The position numbers were made by a program, and so were the translations under genes. Positions 24,118-36,904 of a DNA stretch of 64,000 nt are shown here, one piece after another (the first letter of the stretch is position 1; each line of letters starts with the position of its first letter). The notes below the pieces were generated by a model, which made no database searches, was not told the DNA's origin, and saw only the letters and a list, made by a program, of their open reading frames with translations. The stretch is from Gloeophyllum trabeum ATCC 11539 (taxonomy: Eukaryota > Basidiomycota > Agaricomycetes > Gloeophyllales > Gloeophyllaceae). The DNA lies in NCBI RefSeq assembly GCF_000344685.1, contig NW_006920414.1:2051577-2115576 (forward strand). The letters run 5' to 3'.

Positions 24118-26270
24118 TTATGAATCAACGTCCATCTTTCTCGATTCAGATAGCGCTCGCTCCACTTCCGCACTTCTGTTGTCCCTGTATCGCGTTCTGT
24201 CCATAGGGTCTGCATCGAGTTCTCTCGCACTGACCCGCGGTGTCGACGATGCCGAGTGCAACGACAAGCTACCCATTGAAGACGTGGCCGGTCCCATGGG
24301 AGAAGGTGCATCGACAGGCACAGGGAAAGAAGGATACGTGTCCGACAAGTTGAGGGGAGAGGGCAAAGGCGGTGGCGCGTGTCCGTTGCCCGAGGGAGAC
24401 CAAAGCGTGCTCGACGACGGTGATTCCAATGGCCGTGTTGGAGATCCTGCGTCTGATTGTCCCTGTCGCTGGATCCCTACCACTCTCAGACGATCGACCC
24501 ATCTATAAGGCCCACACCACATCAGCGGCAATACATTACTAAGGCATTGGAAAGAGAACGCACGCATCGGCTCGGTCCAAACTATCCTTAACCACCGCGG
24601 TCACACCACGCATCATATCCAAGCTCTCCGTCGCGAGCGTCAATATCCTCTGCGCTGCAACGGTGGCTGATCCCGCCGTCGGGGCGGGATGCGCGTGTGC
24701 GTGTGCGTGCCCGCTACCCTGTCTCGAATGAACAGCCGCTCTCGACAGCCGTGGGCTCGACGGCGCGGAGCCGCTGGGAGAGCTTGGGCGGGAGGGCTCG
24801 CGCGAGTACGGCTTGGCGCCGCGACCGCGAACCGGGTGGATGGGCGGCAAGGCAGAGGTGGATGCGACGGGGGAGGTGTCGGCGGATACGGTTTCGTGAC
24901 GTTGACGATTGGCTGCTGTTGCCCAGCGTTGGGGAAGGGTGAGGATGAACCCGCGGACGCGGGCGCGTGCAGGCTCGGGAAGCGCACCGCCTGCGTACTT
25001 GCTAACCTGGGCACTAGGTCAGTATACATTCTACTAAGTAATGGCTGGGAGGATCACGTACTACGTCCACGACCTGCCGCACAGTATGCACGACGTCTTG
25101 CTTGACATCGTTCAGTTTTTTCATATGCTCTGGGCTTATTGGGGCATGGGCGGACGGTACTGAGCCCCGAGGTTGTAATGAAGCTATGAAATCCCGCAAT
25201 ACCAAAATCTGCGCGTCGATGTGTGCAGTGGCGTACTACATCCCAAGGTTACGAGTGAGTATTGGTATCATTGTGGGGGAACGCACCATCAACCACTGGA
25301 GCACATACTTCAGCCTTCGCATACTTTCCTCGCTTACAGCTGCGCCAAGCCCACCCGCTTCCAGTAGCACGGCCTGCCATCGGCTCCTCTGTGCGACTTG
25401 TTGTTGGCTCTCACCCTCCTCTCGTCGCGGAGACTGAGTCGGTGTCCCTGGCCGACTACGCGTGTCCGAATATCGGTCACTGGGCGTCATAGATACGTCT
25501 CGCTCTCGCTGCTCCTCGTCCATACGCGCAGACCACGAATCCATCCGCCTACCTCGAGTCGGCGACCGGGAGGGGGATACAGCCCGTGTGTTGCGAGGTG
25601 AGTCCGTTTGCATGCGTTCGGGGTGGGGCGAGGACAGGCGGCGTTGGTACCGGCCCAGCTGTTACGAACAGGCATACGGGGGTCGCATCAGTAAATCGCC
25701 CCGAAAACTGAACAAAACCCACTCGGTCCAGTTGTCTGCAGGCAAACTCGTCTAGTTGATTCACCGGCAGGCGATCCATGACTGGACGTGATAGTGATTT
25801 CATGGATGACTCCATCATTTCCGCGCCGAACTGGTACGATAAGGAGTTCAAGGGTTTTATACACAAGACAAAAATCAAGGACGAACCTTGACAACCCTTG
25901 AGCTAGCTTTACTCTGCTCATATGCACTCAGCGCGGTATTTACGATGGGAAGTCGTGAGACGCGAGAGACAAAGTCGGGTGAATTGACATCTTCCGGAGG
26001 TAAGGACGACGGCTCCGTCGAGGGACTACTTGAAGAAGACGCAACACTGAGTGCGGGCGTAGGTTGAAAGGCTTAAAATGTCCATTGCTTTCTTTAGTGC
26101 TAAGTTTCACCTCGTGTATATTGTCACGTACAGGTGGACGCATAGGAAGGCGGTGACTGGGAGCGCACTGTCCTATTTCGCATGTCGTCCAGAGCACGTA
26201 CCGCGATCCTAACCGACTCGTCCTGGTCCTCCAGCGCCATCGACGTCGTGCTCGACTCTGCAGGCGCCAT
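24118..26270 (-). CDS. opi1: Opi1-domain transcriptional regulator of phospholipid synthesis
   Basis: Seven exons on the minus strand: 26270-26128, 26046-25887, 25830-25723, 25658-25287, 25235-25062, 25006-24564, 24502-24118; 594 aa. Recognised by Opi1 family blocks: LEDQDESVRIAVRALDDMRN, AEMMESSMKSLSRPVMDRLP, NQLDEFACRQLDRLGRY, YATAHIDAQILVLRDFIASL, VRQVVDVVSKYAGGALPEPA, VRGFILTLPQRWA, and SLDRADAWVDRLRVVGIQRQ. In yeast Opi1 represses inositol/choline-responsive genes while tethered at the ER by phosphatidic acid. The same role here is inferred. Two Ser/Pro-rich disordered stretches separate the blocks. Exon 1 needs a GTGACA donor at 26127 to keep frame; the better-looking GTACGT donor 4 nt upstream (26131) would shift it, so this junction is uncertain. 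Confidence 0.9.
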
Positions 26271-27101
26271 ATCGAGCGTTAGAGAAGAACGATTCTGTGG
26301 CTGGCGATGTATCAAAGCGCGAATTATCAAAGCTAGAGATTCATTCCGTTGGGGAAGTCTTTTTCATGTGTTTAGTAAGTCACGTGGTTCCGATCACCCA
26401 TAAAGGGTAAGTAAGTTCGTTAAGCGCTTGCTTCTCGCCCCTCGATTCTTTCCGTTTTGCTCCTCAAAACGCGTCCTCGGGTCGGACTGAATATTGAGAT
26501 GCAAAGTGTCTGCCTGTACTATGAGCTACACCGCTGGACTGCAATAATGCCTGCCGTATAGACCCACCTGACTGCTGTTCGGCGCTTCACATCCCCAATG
26601 GATTCGATTTCACATGTTTCCCCACTGTCCCTTATGCTTTCTACCATCTTATCAGACGAAATGCGATCGTAAAGCTCTGTATTGTTGGTATATCTGGAGC
26701 CCGACAATCTACCGCCGGGACGATTGCGCGTCTGGACCTAGCCCTTGGACTGAGCTCCGGGTCGGCGGGTCCCAGTCATCTGTGGGACGCTGAACGGAAC
26801 CACTGTGTGGAGAGAAGACTGATCTATTGTGCATCTACCAACTGATAGAGTCGCGGGACGTGCCTAACCTGAATTGAGAACCCGAGAGCTATTTGAGTGG
26901 ACTGAATGGAACACACTGTGGCAATCTGAGGCATTATTGCCGCAAGCGTAATCCGACCTCAAGCCTTCATCGATTATCTTGAGCATTACTGCTGCCTTAC
27001 ACCATTCGGCTTTACTTTTGTCACCTTCGTGGGCTCAATAAAGATACGGTGCCGTCTTCCTCTTGATCACATGAACCCATATGCCCACATCCTTTCGCCA
27101 G

Positions 27102-27110
27102 TTATCTGAT
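27102..27110 (-). promoter_or_regulatory. Orphan iron-type GATA site (ATCAGATAA on minus)
   Basis: A perfect ATCWGATAA within a gene-free interval, 832 bp upstream of the opi1 start. No target is evident; a chance match is possible. Confidence 0.35.
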
Positions 27111-28064
27111 AATTCCCATCCAGCGTGCGTGTCCTTGCGGCTGCTTTACGTCCTATGCAGGTTTACTTGACCTGCTACGGCATACGCTTGACTATGCTCA
27201 TCCCGATCGTTGCAGGTTCTTCTGGCCGCGGGCACGGAACTCGCGACCGCGCATTGGGTCCGACTGGCGCTGCCTTATGTCAAGGTGCGTCTAACATAGA
27301 TTAACACTTCGCAGACCTTTTGACCCGGTTAGAGAACCCGCGCAGACAGCTACTGGTGTACTGGAAGGCTGCTTTCGAAAGTCCTGGCCAGCTCACTGGC
27401 AACATCGTGTCTTGATATCGCATAGATCTTGGCCACCGTCCAGCATGCTACGGTACGACCTGAACGTGTTCCTCATCTCGTGCGTCATACCTTTGTCTTA
27501 TCATCCGTCCGGTCCGGCCCGCAGGCACTCCTCCGCTCTCAGGACCATTGTGGCATGGACAGCCTCGCCTCGCGGTACTGAAACGTCCCCGGATGGAGCG
27601 CCAGAGTGTGTAGTAGTCAGGGTCACTGTATTGTCGCAGAGCACTGTGCCCATGCTTCTCCAGGAAGCCGCAGGTAGCGCACTTCAGAGCCTCAGCGCAG
27701 ACCCCGGGTCTTTCGACCAAGTAAGCAGCGACAGAAAGTTCGAGTATTTTGTATCTTCACCTTTCGTGACCTCGTGGCCGATGGATAGGCTCGTCTCGTA
27801 GCATCCTGCAGCTGTCACGAAAGCGTGTTTGTAGATTGATCAACACATTGCCTTGGCGTGTTCACTAAATCGACATAGATGGGGATTGCAGTTGTGACAC
27901 GCCTCCACCGCAGCTCGTATGACGAGATCTCCGACACTGAACTGTCGGGCAATCAATCGCAGCATGACGGCCACCCGCCTCTCACTAAGCAGACCGATCT
28001 CCGAGACATCGACACCAGCCGGCGTTTGCTCACATCCCGCCCAGATATACGCAGGCCATAGCCA

Positions 28065-28073
28065 TTATCAGAT
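28065..28073 (-). promoter_or_regulatory. Orphan iron-type GATA site (ATCTGATAA on minus)
   Basis: A perfect ATCWGATAA about 1.0 kb upstream of the eL37 start codon. No iron-related gene is adjacent; a chance match is possible. Confidence 0.3.
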
Positions 28074-29082
28074 GTCGCGTGAAAGCCCCTGCTGATTATC
28101 GAACCAGAGGTGCTGGATTGACGTAGCGCGGCTCGCACATCGCGGCATATTATGTGGACGAAGGGACCGGAGGCAATGGGGATTGAGTCCGAGGGCGTCG
28201 AGGGGGCCTTTGCACTGTGTCCGAAGGATTCGCATGAGAATAGTAAGCATAAGTCTTCAGGATAATTCGGAATTCGAGTATGTTTGCGGATGGATGGGCC
28301 GGAGGGGGTACATGGTGACCTTTCAGAGAGAAAGCCAGACCGGGACGGACGTCCAAGGTATGGAGCGCCGTGAGGGCGTCAATTCAAATTTCCAGTTAGT
28401 GTGGAAAGTTCGATATGGCGATAAAAAAGAAGCAATCTTTTGGCGGCGTACGTCTGCAGCTGAGGAGCGATGGTATGAGAATCCAACCGAACACCATCGA
28501 CTGCTATGCGAGACGACAGTACGTGCTTGTGACAATTCAGCCACACGAAATAGTACGGTAGCCAGATCTGTGAAGTAATGTGAGCAAAGACACACCGTAT
28601 ACGTACATACCAGAAGTGACCGATGTGCAAGCGGCCCCGGTGCACTCTTATGCAGTTATCAACGATGACTGGAGCTTGGCTTACAAAACAGAGAGCTTAC
28701 AGCGCGCGCGTAGGAGGATACCGTGGAATGGGGCCTATGTCAAGGGTTACGACTCGATGTGGTTATTGAACGACAATCTACAGTTGGATGCGAGGGATGC
28801 GACCGGATGTAGGAAGAGACCCCGCGTTTCCGAGGACTCGAAGCCAAAATCTGACACCGTACCCCCGGAAACGCAGAATATCTTACCACTATGCCAGAGA
28901 ACAAACAAAACGGGGTGTATATGGTCCACCGGACAGTGCAAAGGATCCCCTGTCGAGTGTACTGAGTGAAAGTACATGTCCAAAGGGGCCACGCGACCAC
29001 CTTCCCACGCCACACCCCGATCCATCCACAACCCGCCCTCCGAGGCTAACGAAACGACACCCAAAATCCTCAAGCCCTCAAG

Positions 29083-30085
29083 ATGGTGAGTCCCTGCCCG
29101 ATTTCCCGTCTACACGCCCTCCGAATGCGCGAGAGATGATGCTGGAGCGTGGTGTGCTGGTGGGATGGGGTGGATTGCGTGGTGGGGAGGTGGATGTCGT
29201 TGGGATGCGTTGGATGGACTTGCGCGCGGGAGGGGTGTTGCACCGTCTGCCCCGTCTCTAGGTTTCGTGTGTGATGCGGAGGATGGAGTGCTGATGATTG
29301 TTTTGCTTTGACAGACTAAAGGTTCGTTTTTGGTGTACGGATGTACCCTTGCCTGGGACTGACATAGCGCTGGCCGTCTTTGCTTCATTTGATGCGGTAC
29401 AGGTACCTCGTCTTTCGGGTGCGTTCGCAGTCTTTAATGCGCTTGTTCTGCGTTTCTGACCTCACGTCTTCTCTCGATGCCCATCCATCTCTATGTTCCA
29501 CCTGGTCGTGTCAAAATCACTATATTTCCCTGTCCCGCATCATCCCCTGCCCTCCCGCCTACTTGCCTATGCACCCGTAATCACCACCTCACAGTAAGCG
29601 GCACACAAAGACGCACACCATCTGCCGCCGGTGCGGCGTCCGTGCGTTCCACCGTCAGCACAAGAGTGAGTTGCACTTCCCGTCCCCTGCCCACCTCAAC
29701 CCAAACTGATCTCTGTTCGCCCCGCTAGCATGTGCGCAGTGTGGCTACCCGTCCGCGAAGACCCGGTCGTACGAGTGGGGGCAGAAGGCCAAGCGCCGAA
29801 AGACGACGGGGACGGGCCGGATGCGCTATCTCAAGGACGTGCCCAGGAGGTTCAAGAACGGGTTCAGGTGAGTGGGGCTTTCGTTTGTGGGCTTTCGTAT
29901 AAGCGTATGCGCGCTTCATGTGGTTTCCACTTCCGTGGCTGTATTCTCGCTCCCGCTGCGATGATGCCTTTTCTCCGTATCGCACATGTTTCGCTTTTGC
30001 CATGCTGGTCTGGTCCTGACTGCATCTCTCTGCTAGGGAGAACACCGTCGCCAAGAAGCGCACCCGTGCCACGACAGAGGCATAA
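29083..30085 (+). CDS. rpl37: 60S ribosomal protein eL37
   Basis: Six exons: 29083-29085 (ATG alone), 29315-29321 (7 nt), 29403-29418 (16 nt), 29595-29665, 29729-29867, 30037-30085; frame is kept and totals 94 aa, the usual size. The protein reads [20 protein letters not shown], then [20 protein letters not shown] with the four zinc cysteines (CxxC...CxxC), then [33 protein letters not shown] and [15 protein letters not shown], essentially the eukaryotic consensus. Introns (229, 81, 176, 63, 169 nt) are longer than those of neighbouring genes. The extreme fragmentation of the first nine codons is notable. A component of the large cytosolic subunit. Confidence 0.96.
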
Positions 30086-32135
30086 ATCCCATAATGCGCG
30101 CCATCCTCCCGCTTCCTCTGCACGAGGTTCCTACGCTTTGAGGGTCATAGTTATGTTTGCTCGACCGCTTGTCTCCGCTACACTGTCTTTCTATATTGCA
30201 AGCCGATACAGACGAATACATGAAGTATGCTATGCGTTCCTATGTATTTGCATGGGTGACTGGGGAATGCGAGTGACCGTTGGAGCGATGGGATCCATTG
30301 CATGGCGTGGAACCGGAGTGAACGAACACTATGAGCAGGGAATGCAGGAAAGTTCGACGTGATTGGTGATGACTATTTCGCGTCTTTACCAACCCCGTCA
30401 TGGTGTGCGTTCCATCCCCGCAATATGGAACGCAATGGACCCCATCATGTGCTGCGACGCTAATGAGCCTGTTCGCCCTGACTGGGGGAAGTCATAGGGT
30501 GCTCAGCAGACACACGGGTACAACCAATGGACCCCTGCTGAATGTAATCCGAGGGAGGTGGATGGATGTTAGGGGCAGCGCAAGCTCGAGCGACTGACTA
30601 AAAGCTGGATAGCGTTTGCGGGGGACGCCTAATAAGGCGAGGCTCGGTATCTGTGGCTGGTCTGGGCTCGACGCAGGCTAAGAGAGACTAAGCCGTTTGT
30701 GTGGGGTAAAGAAATGTTGGAGGGGTTCTTATTGGGTGCGGTAAGCGATTAGGTGCTGGTGGAGGCTGTAGTGAGCCTTGACCTCGGTGGACGAGGATCG
30801 GCGTTGTACTGTACAGTATGTACATTATCATTTTGTGCCAGTTATCTACATATGTGTGTATACAGGGTGAAATGCTGTCGTGGTCGCCAGGAGGATACAT
30901 AACGCAGACGATAAGATCGACGGCCGAGAGCTACGCGGGTGCATCAGTTGCAACCCTGTTTTACTTCCGCTTGCTTGGAGATGACCCCATCAGATGATAA
31001 GATTGCGGGCATCGGACTCTGACGATGATATGGCGGTATCTATGTGGAATCGTACAGAATGAGATTGAATTCGAGACTGGGGACGCCATCTCAAGCCACA
31101 GTGGGCAAAAATAAGGTGGAGAGGGCTATTGGAGGATACAGCGGGATTGATTATTGATTATTGATACACAGATACAAAATGCTTATTTTAGACTAGGAAT
31201 ATCATGACGACTGTTGCGGAGATGAAGGTGAGAGCGTCTCGTCAGGATCAGTGATTGCAGTCGCTGGCAGGCGATGTGGGTCTACGCTGGACTGGGACGG
31301 GCCGGGGACATGCGGGATTGCAGGCAATTCGAGAGTCGTGACTAGTGACCACGTCAGGGTCGTCAGCCGTAAATGAAGATGAGCCGTTTCCTGGAAATTT
31401 TATGTAGGTGATGACGGGACGGTCGTGACTTATCTTATCACAAGCGGCGGCGACGGCGGGGGGATGGATCAGCTGCCGCGCCGAGAGGGAAAGCGGTGGG
31501 TTAAAATGGAAAATGGAACTCTCAAGCTGGATTATCGAAATCGAATCAAAATGGGGTCGGCCGGCGGTGACGCGGCCAAGGCTCACGCTGGCAGGGGGTG
31601 ATTGGACGAGGGCCAGCGTCGCAGCGGGCAGCGGAGGCAGTCCTGGCGAGGAGGAGTTAGAGTTGGGCGATGCTTCCTGGCTATCGGGACGCGAGTGCTT
31701 CGTGCGGGAGAGCAGAGAGTGACGCCAACTGCTCGAGACTGGCTTGCCGCTCAGGTGATTTTGCATAGATCCGAGCGTCCGGACTCAGCAGTTCTTTTCT
31801 ATGGATCGATAATGCCCCCACCCTCTTCGCCTTCGTCTTCGCGTCCCAACAGCCAGAAGGACGGGCGTGAGCGGATAATTTAGTTAAATATAATATGAAT
31901 GATTACCAAGGTTGTTATCTAGGACGGTGGGAATTTGAATTACGCGGTATGCGATTGGCTGGAGCGGCGCCATCGGGCGTTATCTTGTTTTATCTCGTTT
32001 GCGTTTCCCTCTTGTCCTCTCCCCGCTCTTCGCTTTTCTTTCCTTGTCATCGCCCACCGCCCCGCTGCCACCAGCCCGCTGCCCGCCCTTGTCGTCCGAG
32101 ACAATATCCTCGCAAAATAATACGCTAATAATACT
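30086..32135. other. Upstream region of the GATA factor gene
   Basis: No supported gene. Near 31430-31442 is a double GATA core (CTTATCTTATC), and a long pyrimidine-rich tract (about 32005-32055) precedes the start codon, a common feature of strong fungal promoters. Self-regulation by GATA factors is common in this family but is only inferred here. Confidence 0.5.
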
Positions 32136-35100
32136 ATGTCGCCCGTCGTCCTCGAGCCCCCCATTATGAACATCCACCACCCGTCCATGTCGCCGCTCTC
32201 CCGCATCCAGTCCCAGTACTCGCCGTCCTCTCCGACGTCCGACCACCACCGCCATCAACACGACCACTCGTCGTCCGCCGCGTCCCCGACGCAGCAGCAC
32301 TCGTCGCCGTCCGCGTTCTCGCCCTCCATCCGCATCCTCGACGACGCCGCCAGCTCCCATAATCACCACCCCGCCAACGGCCACAGCCCCAACGGCACTA
32401 GCTCTAATCATAATACCAACGGCGCAGCCAACGGCCAGCAGCAGCAGTCCTCGCCCGTCTGCTCCAACTGCGGGACCACCAACACCCCCCTGTGGAGACG
32501 CGACGGCGACGGCAAGCTCATCTGCAACGCCTGTGGTAAGCACTCCTTCAGACCTTGTCTTTCCTTAGTTTCTGTTTTGTTTTGCTTCGTGCCATCGCAT
32601 TCCGTACGCGATCCCGTCCCCCGGTATCGTCTGTCCTTTCCCCGTCGCCCACGTGGCTTCGGTAGGGGGCGTCGGCAGGCCTTCTTTCATATCACCCTGC
32701 TGCCTCCCAGCATCTAGCCTTCTGGCGCCAGATTCATGCGTGGCACGCAGATCTCCCCTGCTGGTATTTGCTCGTACACGCGTCTTCGAGATTTCGTGGA
32801 GATCTGCAAGCGCGCCCCCAGCGTGGCTGCCAGATCAGCGTGTCTGTTTGTTGATCTGCTCGCGCAAGAAATTCCTTCACGAGTGCTCCTGGAGTGGATT
32901 GCGCGAGTTCCGAGACAAAGGAACGGGGGATGGCCCATCCTCCGGACACGCGCCAGCCGCGAGGTTCCCTGTCCGCGTCTCAGGCGCTGCACCAGGGCCA
33001 CATATATATGCTGGACGCCGGGATCATATCCTCTACATGTGCATGCTGGTCTTGCACTAATTCCATAGCAGCGTCGGCCAGCGACTCGTCGTCCATATTT
33101 CGATTATCCTTCCTTATATTCATTATCCATTCATATCCGCTCTGCATCCTATCGGACTCTATAGAACACCCAGGCTGACTACTGTCGCTGCTCCTCTGTT
33201 CTTTATCCTATCTTATTAGGTCTCTATCTCAAGGCCCGGCACATGCCCCGCCCGCCCTCGCTCGCGCGCACGCCCACGCCGAACAGACAGCATCAGCATC
33301 AGCACCAAAACGCCATGTCCCAGTCGCAAGCGAAGCGCGCTGATAACAACCAGAACAGCAGCAGCGCCACGAGCAGCCCCAGGCAAACTGATAATCACGG
33401 CCAGAACCAGATCAGCAAAGAGCGCGATTTCGCCAAGGACGGCGCGGGGAAGAGCCCCAGAGCGAGTGTCCGTTCGGTACGCGTCTACTTTGGTACAATG
33501 GTGGCTATATGCTAACCATAGTGCCTTGCTTCAGGCCCCTCAATCGCCCACGCAGCCCCCCAAGCATGCCCCGGCTGCCCACGCAGACTCTCACCACGGC
33601 GGCACTTGCCCCGGCGACGGGCGCTGCGACGGGACGGGCGGGAGCTCCGCCTGCTCCGGGTGCCCGACGTACAACAACGCGCTTAACTCGCGCGTGGCTG
33701 AGGACGCCGCGGCCGCTGCAGCGATCCCGCCGCCGCCCTCGCCCAAGGCCGCGACGCCGCCCCCCCGCCCCCGCAACAGGACGCACCGGCGTCGCCCGGC
33801 AGGCAGGGGGGCGTGACGAAGGGCCGCGGGCCTGTCGGCGCACTTGCGTGCGCGAATTGTGGGACGAGCACGACGCCGCTGTGGAGGCGCGACGATGTGG
33901 GTAATAATATCTGCAATGCTTGCGGTGAGTGTCTGGTTCCTTGTCTATTTTGTTTGGTTTTTCGGGATTTTGCTCGTTGTCGGGCCCGCACTGTCCCCTG
34001 CGTCTATGCTTAAATCCGACGCCGGCGGTCGGCGGTTGTTGGCTTCCAGTTTCGCGGTGCTTTTGCTGCTGTTGGTGCCTAACGCCTGTTAGTCTACCGG
34101 GGGTTGTTGCGAGGCTATCGCGCCGTGCAGTCGTGTCGGGTGCTTTCATAGCACGGAGACGTCTGGAAGGACGCGGGGGCTTTGTGCTCGACGCTATGCC
34201 CTTTGGGCGCCCAGCGCGCCATCCGCTCGAGCCTGCCCGTCCACCTTTGGAGGGATGTGCTCGGGTGTTTTCGGGGACTGTATTTCGGGCCCTGGGTATT
34301 GTCCCTCCGCTATTTTGGTGGCCCTGGGATCGTGGGTAGACGCGCCTCCCGTGCGGCGCTCTATCCCCGCTCCCATGTATTTTCGGCCGCGTACGGATTC
34401 GAACGCGGGGTGACGTTACGGCGGGCCGCACGTGGCGCGTGATGGGCGGTTTTGGGTTTGGGGTGCAATCTTGTCTTATCAGATAGGACGGGAAGTTTTT
34501 GAGTTTCCTGGCCGTTGTCTTATCGGCTTCTGTTTGGGGAAGCGGGGCTGCGGGTCGTGTGTTGGTTGCTCGGCGGGTGTCGAGCGCGGGTTATTCGTTC
34601 GCGTTCGCGGGCCCCGCGGCTGGCTGTTCTTCCCTGTTTTGCGTCTTTGTTTTTGCGTGTCTCGTGCATGTGGAACGTGTTCGCTGATCATTCCTTTCCC
34701 TTTTGCCCCCCTTGTCGCTGCGTGGTCGTCACTCCCATTATCCGATCCCGCTATCATATCGACGCTCCTGCATCGACGATCCGTCGCCCGACGACGCTTT
34801 ACCCAAAACGCGACGCTCGCGAAACTCAAAATTATTCCCCGTACACCCTGAAACACGCGGTCCGGGATTCTAGGTCTGTATTACAAGCTCCACGGCACAC
34901 ACCGCCCGAACTCGATGAAGAAGACGGTGATCAAGAGGCGGAAGCGCGTCCCGGCGGCTGGGCCGAGCACGACCCCTTCGGGACGGCTGAGCGACCAGGC
35001 GGCGGCGGAGGCCCTCGTCAGCGTCGGCCGGCTGCAGACTGGCACGAGTGGGGGGAGCCAGCTCGGGGAGCGCATGAGTGGTGGGGAGGGAGAGGACAGC

Positions 35101-36099
35101 GAAGAGGAGGCCGAGCAGCCGAAGAAGAGGAGGAGAACGGCTGCTGGCAGGGGTGCCAGCGCGAAGGGCGGGAGGGCTCGCGGGAAGAAGGGCCAGGACG
35201 AGGGTGTCGTTCCCATGGAAGAGGAGGAGGCTGAGGGCGATATGAGCGGTGGATCTGCGAAGAGGCGAAGGGAGAGCCGGGATTCAGGGTCCGGTGTCCC
35301 TGGCTCTTGGGAGATGGGTGCTATGGGTGTGCCGATGAGCGTGGATGCGTCTGGGGTCTCGCCGCGGATGGGAGACCAAGGGAGAGGACAGAGTCCGAGG
35401 CATGGCGAGTTCGACCACTCGCGCGGTACGCCCCTGCAGTTCGTCGGGCACCAGTCGACCGGGCTCGATCTGCCGCCGCTGAACCATGCCCTCGGCGGTG
35501 CCGCTTACGGGACCTACCACGGGAGCATGAGCAGCTACCTCCGATCCGGGTCGACGCCTAGCCGCACCCACAGCCCGCTGTCGCAAGTCACGAGTATGCT
35601 CCCTCCGCCGCACGCCCTGGGGTTGCCTTCCGGACATGGTTCGATGCACCAGCACCAGCATCAGAGCCAGTTCTACCCCGGACAGCCTGGGCGGGGTATG
35701 TCTGTCTCGCCCCCCGCTGGTACGCGGTCGCCTGTCCCGGGATCTATGCACCAACACCACGGTTCTGCGATGAACCTGAGCGGCCCCGCGGCCGGCGTGT
35801 CCAACAATATGAATATGGGAAATATGTCTATGCCAGTGTCTATGCCGTATGCCTCCGGGGTTGTTCCGACCGTCCAGGAGCTCGAGGCGCACTACCACGA
35901 GCTGAGCCAGGGAAGGCGCAACTTGCAGGAGATGCTGGAGAAGACTGAGCGGATGATGGAAAGGGTTAGGAGGGGGATCGAGGAACAGCGCGCAGGCGAC
36001 CAGCGACAGGTTGCCGTGCCGTTGTCCGTGACGCGCGGCGAAGGCAGGCGGGAATCTGTCTGGCCTGTCGTCTCTTCGGAATCTGGCGCCAGGGAGTGA
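32136..36099 (+). CDS. Two-finger GATA transcription factor of the SreA/Urbs1/Fep1 iron-repressor family (apparent 1-nt frameshift)
   Basis: Exons: 32136-32535, 33220-33476, 33535-33924, 34874-36099. Finger 1 is CSNC-x17-CNAC (about residues 109-133) and continues after the intron with [12 protein letters not shown]. Finger 2 is CANC-x17-CNAC and continues [17 protein letters not shown]. Between them lies [20 protein letters not shown], the CX5CX8CX2C block that marks iron-sensing GATA repressors of siderophore genes. A basic stretch IKRRKR follows finger 2. The C-terminus is His/Met/Gln-rich and ends in a coiled-coil ([13 protein letters not shown] to RVRRG, DNA 35878-35988). Introns 1 and 3 are 684 and 949 nt and cut both fingers at the same glycine codon. 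Exon 3 changes frame at a run of seven C (33760-33766). One more C restores a smooth Pro/Gln-rich link into finger 2, so an assembly error is likely. Confidence 0.9.
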
Positions 36100-36904
36100 A
36101 TATTCTTGCCCGAGCTATGATATGACTTTCTCCGTCAAGCTCAAGCTATGTTAACAGGCGCGTGCCTGATCCCTCTGCTGGTCTCAAGTTATTATTCTTT
36201 GACTGCGACGTTTCATGAAGCGCCTTTCTCGCATCAGGCATCCGGACGATTTGTTTTCTTGTCGATAAATATTCCGCCGCCGACCGTACTCTCAAGATCA
36301 TATCCTATCGCTGTTTATTCGCCCTTCCGTCTCATGAACTATTCACACGTCCTTGATTATCAAACTTATTTCTTTTGTCTCCCCTCCTTGTTGGATACCG
36401 TAGCCAGACTCTTTACTACTTATACGACGGATGCCTATGTCCAAAATGTACATAGTACAATGTGTGGTGGCCGTCCGTTGTTTATCTGCTGTTATTTCCT
36501 CGTCTCGTGATTATTGTATTATATAGATGTTCACGCCGCCTAGATTCGGTTGGTAATGTTCATAATAAACGTATTCATCGCTCGTAATCAAGAGTGTTCA
36601 TGATAGAAGCTCATACTCAATGAAGAACAAGGCCTACATACTTGATCGAGAGCGGTGCCCTTACAAGGATGATCATCGGGAGTGCTTGAGCCACGATAGA
36701 TGTGGACCACGTGGATCCCTCGTTTGCACGAGGAAACAATCCTTTCAGCAATTCAATCGAGTCTGTTCTTTCACGAATCTTGTCGTATACAACAAGCCAT
36801 AAAGATAGATTTGATGTGATATCGAATCATCATCCTTCACGAAGAGCCCCAGTACCGCTGCAACGGAAGATAGCTCCCATAGCAAATACAGGCCTTGATA
36901 GCGT
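36100..36904. other. Convergent 3' region, GATA factor / HAUS6
   Basis: AT-rich untranslated and intergenic sequence; no gene seen. Confidence 0.5.

Larger units (their letters stand above)
26271..29082. other. Long gene-free interval, opi1 to eL37
   Basis: About 2.8 kb divergent intergenic DNA. No conserved frame was found on either strand; open stretches at 27412-27801, 28183-28578 and 28580-28969 show no motif. It contains two perfect ATCWGATAA sites (27102-27110, 28065-28073), which would be expected to serve some iron-regulated transcript that I cannot identify. Confidence 0.5.

Noticed and set aside
29086..30036. Possible intronic box C/D snoRNAs in the eL37 introns
   Set aside because: ATGATG strings near CTGA occur in introns 1 and 5, but box C has a wrong last base and no terminal stem pairs them.
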